A stretch of 6,654 bases of DNA from CAZXVW01 sp964644025 (GCA_964644025.1 CAZXVW010000213.1:1-6654); one strand, 5' to 3'. Positions 1-6,281 are shown, counted from the stretch's first letter. The notes: generated by a model from the letters alone, not told the origin. Translations and numbers: made by a program.

Positions 1-359
1 GAGGTAGCGAAGCTGATCGCCACGCGCGATCCGGACAGCGGCGGCGCATGCGGGGCCTCAACCTCGCTTTCCACGAAGATGTCCCGCCAGCGAAGTCCGG
101 ACGCCCGCGGCGCCGGGACACCCTCGACGAAACTGCCGCGGCCGACATGGCGGCGGATGAGGCCCTCGGCCTCCAGCAATTCGTAGGCTGCGGTTACGGT
201 GGTCCGGTTCAGACCAATTGCGCCAGCCAATTCCCGGGTGGCTGGCAGCCGGTCGCCTCTTGCCAGCTCGCCGGATTCAATCGCGTTTTTGAAATGGCGG
301 TATAGCTGGCGGTACAACGACTCGTCTGCATCCGGATTGAGCTTCGGCGGCAGAAACAT
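1..359 (-). CDS. MocR-type transcriptional regulator (GntR winged helix plus aminotransferase-like domain), N-terminal part only
   Basis: Reading leftward from an ATG at 357-359 gives 119 codons open to the window edge, so the C-terminal part is missing. The start is supported by a TGAGG motif at 365-369 (minus strand), five bases before the ATG. Residues about 11-80 form a GntR-type winged helix: a first helix LYRQLYRHFKNAIESGEL, the family signature GDRLPATRELA, the recognition helix region LNRTTVTAAYELLEAEGL, and the wing VGRGSFVEG. A linker follows, then VAISFAT, which looks like the start of the fold-type I aminotransferase-like domain of MocR, PdxR and GabR regulators. In this family the C-terminal domain binds pyridoxal phosphate and senses an amine, amino acid or PLP itself, while the N-terminus binds DNA. 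The effector cannot be told here because that domain lies outside the window. The gene is divergent from the triple-RidA gene, and MocR regulators often control a divergent neighbour. A plain GntR regulator is possible but the linker and SFAT start favour MocR. Confidence 0.9.
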   Translation of the reverse strand, partial: MFLPPKLNPDADESLYRQLYRHFKNAIESGELARGDRLPATRELAGAIGLNRTTVTAAYELLEAEGLIRRHVGRGSFVEGVPAPRASGLRWRDIFVESEVEAPHAPPLSGSRVAISFAT

Positions 360-373
360 TTGAGCCTCACTCA

Positions 374-379
374 AGCATA
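374..379 (-). promoter_or_regulatory. Possible -10 box for the MocR-type gene
   Basis: On the minus strand this reads TATGCT, followed about nine bases later by the TGAGG ribosome binding site of the regulator gene. No convincing -35 lies at 16-18 bases; the region where it would fall is occupied by the inverted repeat at 386-406. That arrangement would allow repression by a protein bound to the repeat. The assignment rests on position and a 4-of-6 match to TATAAT. Confidence 0.3.
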
Positions 380-432
380 CCATATTGGACGGCATAAAGC
401 CGTCCATTTCCGCTTCGCCAAACCTGATACAA
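377..432. promoter_or_regulatory. Possible direct-repeat operator: ATACCA (377-382) and ATACAA (427-432)
   Basis: An ATACCA hexamer at 377-382 and a one-mismatch copy ATACAA at 427-432 lie in the same orientation, 50 bp start to start, about five helical turns. The MocR regulator GabR of Bacillus subtilis binds two ATACCA direct repeats separated by 34 bp, so the hexamer is suggestive, but the spacing differs and the second copy is imperfect. The first copy overlaps the candidate -10 of the regulator and the second overlaps the candidate -10 of the triple-RidA gene, which suits a shared operator. Short boxes like these can arise by chance. Confidence 0.25.
386..406. promoter_or_regulatory. 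Perfect inverted repeat, candidate operator between divergent genes
   Basis: The arms TGGACGGC (386-393) and GCCGTCCA (399-406) are perfectly complementary over 8 bp, separated by the AT-only spacer ATAAA. The repeat lies in the 88-nt gap between the MocR-type gene (start at 359) and the triple-RidA gene (start at 448), upstream of both starts. Its symmetry and length suit a site for a dimeric DNA-binding protein, most simply the adjacent MocR-type regulator. There is no T-run after it on either strand, so it is unlikely to be an intrinsic terminator. Which protein binds it is inferred. Confidence 0.5.
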
Positions 433-433
433 T
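425..433 (+). promoter_or_regulatory. Extended -10 promoter element for the triple-RidA gene
   Basis: TGATACAAT matches the extended -10 pattern TGnTATAAT with one mismatch. No good -35 is visible at the expected distance (around 405-411), which is tolerable for an extended -10. Transcription would begin near 439-441, only about eight bases before the ATG at 448, giving a nearly leaderless message. This agrees with the absence of a strong ribosome binding site there. It also argues against the longer reading frame that would begin with TTG at 385, upstream of this promoter. Confidence 0.4.
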
Positions 434-447
434 CGGCAGCGGACGAC

Positions 448-1572
448 ATGCGGAAGCTCCGCCTGCTGTTAAGAGCCAGCCTGGTCCTGCTCGTGGCCGC
501 GCACCTGCTATGGCCCGCCCGGAAGCAAAAACAAGAGGACGAAATCAAAACCCAGGTGCGGGAGCTGTTGCCGGAGCCGCCCCCGGTAGTGACGGCCGAG
601 GCGTCGCGCCTGGTGTTCGGCATGGCGCCGCCGGCGCGGCAGGGATTGTTGTCCCGGCAGGTGCGGGACAGCCTGAGAGCCTTGTTCAAGCTCCAGAGAA
701 GATCCCGGATTGTGCACCTGAGAGCGTTCGTGGCCGGCAGTGGGGACACGCGGCGCGTGCGAGCGGTGGTGAGCGAGGTGTTTGCGGACAAGAAGCAACC
801 GCTGCCGTCGCTCACGGTAGTCCAGGTCGGCAAGCTGCCGATCCAGGGAACGCAGGTGATCCTGCAGTGGGTAGCGGAGTCCCGAAAGGTGACAAATCCC
901 GAGGGTCTGGCGTTTCTATCCGGGCAGCCGGTGGCCTCCGAGGAGGTCACGCTGGAGGTCGCGCCCCTGGTCCGGGAATCGATCGCCCGGCTCGGCACGG
1001 TGCTTTCGGCGGCGGGACTCGCGCCACAGGATGTGTTGCGAGCGACCTGTTACTGCAGCTCGCTGCAGGATTCGGCCGAGGTACGCCGGGCGATGATGGA
1101 GGCTTTCCCTGACGCAGTGCTGGTTCACATGCAGTTGCGGCGCGCCTACACGACTCCCTTCGTCTCCTGCGAGGCCGTGGCAAGGCTGCGCGAGTCGCCA
1201 GGCGAGCGGCCGCGTTGCGTGAAGCCGCCGGGCGCGGGAGAATCCCCGGAGCAGCCCGCGGCCGTGCTGGTCGGACCGGTTCGCCTGGCTTTCAGCGGGG
1301 CGCAACTGGGCTTCCAATACCAGGATTCCGACGTGCGGCTGGCGTTCGAGCGGCTGGGGCGGTCGCTGGAGGCGGGCGGGACCAGTTTTGCCGGCATCGT
1401 CGCGGCGCGGTTTTATCCGCTGTTCGGCGCGATGGCGGAGAAGATCCGCCAGCACCGCTTTGAGTTTTTTGACCGGGAGCGCCCCCCGGCGATGACCATG
1501 GTGGAGCCGGAGGGATTGCCGTCGCTGGACGCCAGCTTTGCGATGGAGGTAGTGGCGGTGGCGCGTCGGTGA
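448..1572 (+). CDS. Membrane-anchored or exported protein with three tandem RidA-like domains
   Basis: The 374-residue product starts MRKLRLLLRASLVLLVAAHL, a positively charged then hydrophobic segment (about 7-22) without a lipobox cysteine or clear AxA site, so either a signal peptide or an N-terminal anchor. A charged and proline-rich linker follows (24-47). Three RidA (YjgF/YER057c/UK114) folds are recognisable by eye. Domain 1, about 49-147, has helix-strand-helix-strand order with VHLRAFVAGSGDTRRVRAVV and SLTVVQVGKLP. Domain 2, about 148-248, is clearest: LAFLSGQ (154-160), LGTVLSAAGLAPQDVLRATC, then FPDAVLVHMQL and CEAVARL. Domain 3, about 272-373, has LAFSGAQ (280-286), GTSFAGIVAARFYP and AMTMVEPEGLP. 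RidA proteins hydrolyse reactive enamine/imine intermediates, using an arginine (Arg105 in E. coli). None of the three domains shows an arginine at the aligned position (Leu, Ala or Leu, and Met). The substrate is therefore unknown and binding without catalysis is plausible. The start was set at ATG 448 because the upstream TTG (385) would place the operator and promoter inside the gene. Confidence 0.8.
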   Translation: MRKLRLLLRASLVLLVAAHLLWPARKQKQEDEIKTQVRELLPEPPPVVTAEASRLVFGMAPPARQGLLSRQVRDSLRALFKLQRRSRIVHLRAFVAGSGDTRRVRAVVSEVFADKKQPLPSLTVVQVGKLPIQGTQVILQWVAESRKVTNPEGLAFLSGQPVASEEVTLEVAPLVRESIARLGTVLSAAGLAPQDVLRATCYCSSLQDSAEVRRAMMEAFPDAVLVHMQLRRAYTTPFVSCEAVARLRESPGERPRCVKPPGAGESPEQPAAVLVGPVRLAFSGAQLGFQYQDSDVRLAFERLGRSLEAGGTSFAGIVAARFYPLFGAMAEKIRQHRFEFFDRERPPAMTMVEPEGLPSLDASFAMEVVAVARR

Positions 1573-1592
1573 GGGTTTCCGCCGGTCTCCAT

Positions 1593-1611
1593 CACGAGGT
1601 GATCCTTCGTG
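1593..1611 (+). terminator. Imperfect hairpin between the triple-RidA and tricorn genes; weak terminator or attenuator
   Basis: CACGAGG (1593-1599) can pair with CCTTCGTG (1604-1611) with one bulged T and a four-base loop TGAT, giving seven base pairs. It is followed by GTTTAATCTCTTCTT, which is T-rich but interrupted. It lies 20 bases after the stop codon of the triple-RidA gene and 30 bases before the tricorn start. It could end part of the upstream transcription or act as a processing or stability element in a shared message. The broken T-run makes a strong terminator unlikely. Confidence 0.3.
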
Positions 1612-1628
1612 GTTTAATCTCTTCTTAC

Positions 1629-1634
1629 GAGGTG
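1629..1634 (+). promoter_or_regulatory. Ribosome binding site of the tricorn protease gene
   Basis: GAGGTG ends seven bases before the ATG at 1642 and fixes that start. The larger motif ACGAGGTG (1627-1634) occurs again at 1594-1601, inside the hairpin upstream, where no start codon follows at a suitable distance. Confidence 0.7.
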
Positions 1635-1641
1635 TTTCCCG

Positions 1642-4600
1642 ATGAACTGGATGGTCCGTATCGCGTTACTGCTGGCTCTCTCGCTGGCGGCGGGCGCCGA
1701 GCCGCCGCAAGGCTATTACCGTTACCCGGCGCTCCATGGTGACACGCTGGTGTTCACCGCCGAGGGCGACCTGTGGAAAGTCAGCGCCGCGGGCGGCGTG
1801 GCGCAGCGGATGACCACGCACCTGGAGCAGGAGCGGGAAGCCGCCATCTCGCCGGACGGGACGACGGTGGCGTTTCTGGCCAGCTACGAGGGGCCAGTGG
1901 AAGTTTACACGATCCCGCTCGCCGGCGGGCTGCCGGTGCGGCACACCTGGGAGGGCGGGGTTTCACACGTGGCCGGCTGGAGCCCGTCGGGCGAGATCCT
2001 CTATTCGACGCGAAAGTACTCGACGCTGCCCGACAACCAGCTTGTCGCGCTGGATCCGAAGACCAATGTCCGGCGCCGGATTCCGCTCAGCCAGGCAGAC
2101 CAGGGCGTCTACGACGCTTCGGGCAAGACGCTGTTCTTCACGCGCTTGCCGTTCCAGGGCAGCTACGCGAAACGCTACCAGGGAGGCACCGCCCAAAACA
2201 TCTGGAAGTTCGCGGCCGGAGACCGCGAGGCCGTCTCGCTGACCTCGGACTACCCGGGCACCAGCAAGGACGCCATGTGGTGGCGCGGGCGGGTGTACTT
2301 CCTCAGTGACCGGGACGGCACGATGAACGTCTGGTCCATGGACCCTGACGGGAAAGACCTCCGCCAGCACACCCGGCACCAGGGCTGGGACGCCGCCTCG
2401 CCCTCGATGTATGACGGGCGCATCGCCTACCAGCTCGGCGCCGACATTCATATCGTGAACGTGCGCAATAATCGCGACCGAGTGGTGCCGATCCGGCTGG
2501 CGACGGATTTCGACCAGCGCCGGGAACGCTGGGTCGAGAAGCCGGCCGAGTATCTGAGCGCCGTGCATGTCTCGCCGACGGGGGACCGCGTGGCGTTGAC
2601 GGCGCGCGGGCGGGTCTTCGTGGCGCCGGTGCGGCAAGGGCGGCTCGTCGAGGTGACCCGGAAGCAGGACGTGCGCTACCGGGACGGCCGCTTTCTGCCG
2701 GACGGCAAGTCCTTACTGGCGTTGTCGGACGAAAGCGGCGAGGTGGAACTGTGGAAACTGGACGCCTTCGGCCTCGACACCTCCCAGCAGTTGACCACCG
2801 ACGGCAAGGTGCTGCGCTGGGAAGGCGTGCCGTCGCCGGACGGCAAGTGGGTGGCGCACCACAACAAGGACCAGGAACTCTGGCTGCTCGAGGTGGCCAC
2901 GAAGAAGAACGTCAGGATTGCCAGCTCGCCGAATGGCCGTTTCCATGACCTGGCCTGGTCGCCGGACAGCCGGTGGCTGGCCTGGTCGGTGGAAGCCGAC
3001 AACACCTTCGAGCAGATCAAGCTCTACAACGTCGAGACCGGCCGGACGACGGAGCTGACCACGGACCGCTTCAACAGCTCCAGCCCCGCCTGGAGTCCGG
3101 ATGGCAAGTGGGTCTACCTGCTCTCGGACCGCAACCTGAAATCCGCGGTGCGCAGCCCCTGGGGGCCACGCCAGCCCGAACCGTTCTTTGACAAGAGCGA
3201 CAAGATCTACCAGATCCCGCTGAAGAAAGGCCTCCGGTCGCCATTCCAGCCGCCGGATGAGCTTCATCCCAAGCCGGCTGAAAAGGCCGAGAATAAGAGT
3301 GGCAAAACCAGCGAGGAAAAGCGCAAGGAGAAGGGCAAAGAGAAAGAGGCTCAGCAAGCGAAGGCGCCCCGCGTGGAGATCGACCTGGACGGCATCCAGG
3401 AGCGGCTGATCGAAGTGCCCGCGCCGCCGGGCAACTACGGCTCGCTGTCGGTGGGGAAAAAATACCTGTACTGGATCTCCTCGGACCGCGCGGGCAAACG
3501 GTCGCTGATGCGGCTCAAGATCGGCAACGAAGGTGACGAGCCGGAGACGGTGGCCGGCGAAGTACGTGGCTACGAGCTGACGCTGGACGGCACCAAGCTG
3601 ATGATTCGCAAGGGAACCGAGATCTTCGTCATCGGCGCCGACGCCAAGATGCCCAAGGAAAAGAAGGCGCTGGACAAGGCCCGGGTGAAGCTGAAGGACT
3701 GGCGTTTCCCCCTGGATCCCAGCGAGGAGATGCGGCAGATGTTCGCCGACGCCTGGCGGTTGCACCGGGATTATTTTTACGACCCCAACATGAACGGAGT
3801 GGACTGGGTGGCGATGCGCGAGAAATACCGGCCGCTGGTGGACCGCGTTACTGACCGCGCCGAACTCAATGACCTGATCGCGCAGATGGTGAGCGAACTG
3901 TCTACCTTGCACACCTTCGTTCGCGGGGGCGATTTCCGCAAGGGAACCGACCAGGTTTCCCCGGCCAGTCTGGGGGCGGTATTGACGCGGGACACCGCGG
4001 CCGGCGGCTACCGCGTCGATCACATCTACCAGGTGGATCCCGATTACCCGGAGAAGCTCTCGCCGCTGGCGCGACCCGGGGTGGAGGTTGCCGAGGGAGA
4101 CATAATCCTGGCCGTGAACGGAGTGCCGGCGCTTTCGGCGCCGGACATCGGCGCGCTGCTGCGGGACCTGGCCGGCAAGCAGACGCGGCTCCGGGTGAAG
4201 TCGGCCGCCTCGGGCGAGGAGCGGGACGTGATTGTGAAGCCGATCACGCCCAGCCGTGAGGCCGACTTGCGCTACGAAGAATGGGAGTACACGCGCAGGA
4301 AGCAGGTCGAGGAATGGAGCCAGGGAAAGATCGGCTACGTCCACTTGCGAGCCATGGGGTCCAACGATGTGTCCCAATGGGCGCGAATGTTCTATCCGGT
4401 GTTCAATCGCCAGGGGCTGATTATCGACGTGCGTCACAACCGCGGCGGCAACATCGACAGTTGGATCCTGGAAAAGCTGCTCCGCAAGGCCTGGTTCTAC
4501 TGGCAGCCGCGCGTGGGCAACCCGTACTGGAACATGCAGTATGCCTTCCGCGGGCACATGGTGGCGCTGTGCGATGAACACACGGCATCCGATGGCGAAG

Positions 4601-4947
4601 CCTTCACGGAGGGCTTCAAGCGTCTGGGGTTGGGGAAGGTGATCGGCACACGGACCTGGGGCGGCGAGATCTGGCTGACCTCCAGCAATCGGTTGGTGGA
4701 CAAAGGCATCGCCACCGCGGCCGAGTTCGGCGTCTACGGACCGGAGGGCAAATGGCTGATCGAGGGCCACGGCGTGGACCCGGATATCGTCGTGGACAAC
4801 CTGCCTCACGCCACCTTCAACGGCGAGGACGCCCAGCTCAAAGCAGCCGTGGAGTACTTGCTGAAACAGATCCGGGAGAAACCGGTGGAAGTGCCAAAGC
4901 ACCCGCCGTATCCGGACAAGTCCTTTCCGCGGCGCCAGGCGCGGTGA
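1642..4947 (+). CDS. Secreted tricorn protease homologue (peptidase family S41)
   Basis: This complete 1101-residue protein has a clear signal peptide (1-19, cut after AGA), so it acts outside the cytoplasm, probably in the periplasm. Thermoplasma tricorn, by contrast, is a cytosolic hexamer of 1071 residues. Two beta-propeller regions (about 24-310 and 311-680) carry PD40/WD-type motifs: SPDG at 70-73, WSPSG at 113-117, SPDG at 398-401, WSPD at 439-442 and WSPDGKW from 484. A Lys/Glu-rich insertion sits at about 544-575. The C1 helical domain (about 692-770) contains the catalytic His757 in STLHTF. A PDZ domain follows at about 777-868, including EGDIILAVNG. The C2 domain (about 885-1075) contains DVRHNRGG (929-936), TASDGEAF with the predicted nucleophile Ser983, GTRTWGG (1002-1008) and EGHGVDPDI with Glu1041. 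These match the Thermoplasma His746, Ser965 and Glu1023; its Ser745 is Leu756 here. The expected role is degrading oligopeptides. A strong ribosome binding site lies seven bases before the start; the triple-RidA gene ends 69 nt upstream on the same strand. Confidence 0.95.
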   Translation: MNWMVRIALLLALSLAAGAEPPQGYYRYPALHGDTLVFTAEGDLWKVSAAGGVAQRMTTHLEQEREAAISPDGTTVAFLASYEGPVEVYTIPLAGGLPVRHTWEGGVSHVAGWSPSGEILYSTRKYSTLPDNQLVALDPKTNVRRRIPLSQADQGVYDASGKTLFFTRLPFQGSYAKRYQGGTAQNIWKFAAGDREAVSLTSDYPGTSKDAMWWRGRVYFLSDRDGTMNVWSMDPDGKDLRQHTRHQGWDAASPSMYDGRIAYQLGADIHIVNVRNNRDRVVPIRLATDFDQRRERWVEKPAEYLSAVHVSPTGDRVALTARGRVFVAPVRQGRLVEVTRKQDVRYRDGRFLPDGKSLLALSDESGEVELWKLDAFGLDTSQQLTTDGKVLRWEGVPSPDGKWVAHHNKDQELWLLEVATKKNVRIASSPNGRFHDLAWSPDSRWLAWSVEADNTFEQIKLYNVETGRTTELTTDRFNSSSPAWSPDGKWVYLLSDRNLKSAVRSPWGPRQPEPFFDKSDKIYQIPLKKGLRSPFQPPDELHPKPAEKAENKSGKTSEEKRKEKGKEKEAQQAKAPRVEIDLDGIQERLIEVPAPPGNYGSLSVGKKYLYWISSDRAGKRSLMRLKIGNEGDEPETVAGEVRGYELTLDGTKLMIRKGTEIFVIGADAKMPKEKKALDKARVKLKDWRFPLDPSEEMRQMFADAWRLHRDYFYDPNMNGVDWVAMREKYRPLVDRVTDRAELNDLIAQMVSELSTLHTFVRGGDFRKGTDQVSPASLGAVLTRDTAAGGYRVDHIYQVDPDYPEKLSPLARPGVEVAEGDIILAVNGVPALSAPDIGALLRDLAGKQTRLRVKSAASGEERDVIVKPITPSREADLRYEEWEYTRRKQVEEWSQGKIGYVHLRAMGSNDVSQWARMFYPVFNRQGLIIDVRHNRGGNIDSWILEKLLRKAWFYWQPRVGNPYWNMQYAFRGHMVALCDEHTASDGEAFTEGFKRLGLGKVIGTRTWGGEIWLTSSNRLVDKGIATAAEFGVYGPEGKWLIEGHGVDPDIVVDNLPHATFNGEDAQLKAAVEYLLKQIREKPVEVPKHPPYPDKSFPRRQAR

Positions 4948-4959
4948 AGGGCAGGGCGG

Positions 4960-4986
4960 GGACGGGCCCCCGTCAGCCGTCCGGCT
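4960..4986. terminator. Small GC-rich hairpins in the convergent gap; possible bidirectional terminator
   Basis: The 38-nt gap between the convergent tricorn and HEAT-repeat stops holds GACGG (4961-4965) facing CCGTC (4970-4974), and AGCC (4975-4978) facing GGCT (4983-4986). An alternative pairing joins GGACGG (4960-4965) with CCGTCC (4977-4982). No T-run follows on either strand, so classical intrinsic termination is not shown. Its position between two convergent stop codons is the main support. Confidence 0.3.
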
Positions 4987-6281
4987 CAGCCCGCATCGGG
5001 GTGGAACAGCGGCTGCTGGCCGGCGGCGGCGAGCCGCTTGTTCAGCGCCAGGCGCACGATCCGGGCGTCGTCGGCGTCAAGCCCGCCGGCCAGTTGCTGG
5101 ATCTCGGCGAACAGGCGCTGAAACCGCGCGGGCGAAACCTCGCTGGGCACGGCGAGCGTATAGGACAATAAGGCGATGGGCCGAATGTCCGGGTCCCCGA
5201 ACAGGTCCCGGAGGCGGTCGAGCTCGCCGGTCATCTGAAGGGAGCCCACGCCGAGCACAGCCTGTTCGCGGACCTGTGGGTCAGCGTCGTCGAGATAGCG
5301 TTCCACGTAAGGCGTGAACGTCTTGTCCCCGGAACGCCACATCGCCTGCAGGGCGGCCGCGCGTGTCGCGGGAGCCTCGACAAGCTGGAGGATGTGCTCC
5401 CGGACCTCCTCGCGCCGGGCGTCCGAAGCCAGGGCGACCACCAGTCCGGCGCGTTCAACGGCCGGGGTGGCGGGTGCGCACAGCCGGTCCCGCATCTGGT
5501 GGCGCAAAGCCTGATTATCCACTTCCAGCGCCAGCGCCCGCCAGGCCGCCCCGCGCACGGACGGCTCCGGGTCCTGCTTGGCCATGCGAACCAGCTTCAA
5601 GATGACGTCACCGGGCCGGTCAATCTCATGAACAAAGCTATCAGCGGCAGCGGCCCGGTGCTCGGCCGCGGGACTGTCGAGAAACTCCCCCCTCTCGGCG
5701 ACCGGCAGCAGGTGGAGCGGGGGAGACTGGACAGCCGGATAGTAGAACCAGATGTCGACGGGTTTGTCCTCTCTGGTCTCATCGGTGAGTTCCTCGTAAA
5801 TCCCGGTGCAGAAACGTCCCTCCGGCGGATCGGAGCGGCTGAGCTCGGACAGGATCTCTTCGATCCGCGGGTCCTTGACGTCGAGCAAGGCCAGCAGAAA
5901 CGGAATTTCCGTTTCGGTGGGATTCTCGGTTGCCCGGTACAGGGCGAGCAAAGGCTCGACGGCATCTTCGCGAAACGCGCACACCGCCATGGCCACGACG
6001 GGGGAAACGGCGTTGGCGTCACGGCCGATGCATTCCACCAGGAACGGAACCAGCTCGACCGCGCGCAAGTACCACGCGATCAGGGCGAGGTCATCTTCCA
6101 GGTTGACCCGGTCCTGGCTGCGGTCTTCGGAGGCGAAGCGGACCAGGTCGGGGATCGAGCGTTCCCGCTCGTCCAGAACCGCGTGCAAGAACCGGTGATC
6201 GATTCCCACGTGGCCGCGCGCGGCGGCGTTCAGCAGATCATAAACCGGCGTCACCGGATACTGGTCGGGGGTAATCGGCAT
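4986..6281 (-). CDS. HEAT/armadillo-like repeat protein of unknown function
   Basis: The 431-residue product starts MPITPDQYPVTPVYDLLNAA and has no signal peptide or membrane segment, so it is probably cytoplasmic. The ATG at 6279-6281 was chosen because a purine-rich GAGAAGAG precedes it closely. A GTG start at 6341 would add 20 residues with a different, Arg-rich composition. The chain is mostly paired amphipathic helices in two blocks. Block one (about 14-150) includes LALIAWYLRAVELVPFLVECI, AVSPVVAMAVCAFREDAVEPLLALY and IPFLLALLDVKDPRIEEIL. Block two (about 205-420) has HEAT-type units with the D-P-x-V-R pattern, for example DPEPSVRGAAWRALAL (237-252) and DADPQVREQAVLGVGSL (332-348). Between them lies a less regular stretch (about 155-203) rich in acidic and aromatic residues with WFYYPAVQSPP. 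HEAT repeats usually serve as protein-binding scaffolds; the partner is not evident. The SDR gene lies 106 nt upstream on the same strand and could share its transcript. Confidence 0.85.
   Translation of the reverse strand: MPITPDQYPVTPVYDLLNAAARGHVGIDHRFLHAVLDERERSIPDLVRFASEDRSQDRVNLEDDLALIAWYLRAVELVPFLVECIGRDANAVSPVVAMAVCAFREDAVEPLLALYRATENPTETEIPFLLALLDVKDPRIEEILSELSRSDPPEGRFCTGIYEELTDETREDKPVDIWFYYPAVQSPPLHLLPVAERGEFLDSPAAEHRAAAADSFVHEIDRPGDVILKLVRMAKQDPEPSVRGAAWRALALEVDNQALRHQMRDRLCAPATPAVERAGLVVALASDARREEVREHILQLVEAPATRAAALQAMWRSGDKTFTPYVERYLDDADPQVREQAVLGVGSLQMTGELDRLRDLFGDPDIRPIALLSYTLAVPSEVSPARFQRLFAEIQQLAGGLDADDARIVRLALNKRLAAAGQQPLFHPDAG

Noticed and set aside
48..305. Plus-strand open frame of 85 codons at the left edge
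   Set aside because: It is antisense to the winged-helix region of the MocR-type regulator, which matches its family closely.
385..447. N-terminal extension of the triple-RidA protein starting with TTG at 385
   Set aside because: It would place the inverted repeat and the extended -10 inside the coding sequence, and would bury the hydrophobic export segment 20 residues into the protein.
360..1112. Plus-strand open frame of 250 codons overlapping the triple-RidA gene
   Set aside because: The product is Gly/Ala/Arg/Pro-rich with no domain, whereas the overlapping frame gives recognisable RidA repeats.
916..1455. Minus-strand open frame of 179 codons within the triple-RidA gene
   Set aside because: Arg/His/Leu-rich antisense shadow with no motif or ribosome binding site.
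2697..3115. Recurring GCCGGACGGCAAGT-like sequence in the tricorn gene
   Set aside because: These are the codons of repeated Pro-Asp-Gly-Lys turns of the beta-propeller blades, not a DNA repeat element.
2713..4902. Very long open frame (729 codons) on the minus strand inside the tricorn gene
   Set aside because: It is antisense to a protein with clear tricorn domains. Its translation is rich in His, Arg, Val, Gln and Leu without any recognisable domain, as expected from high-GC codon bias on the opposite strand.
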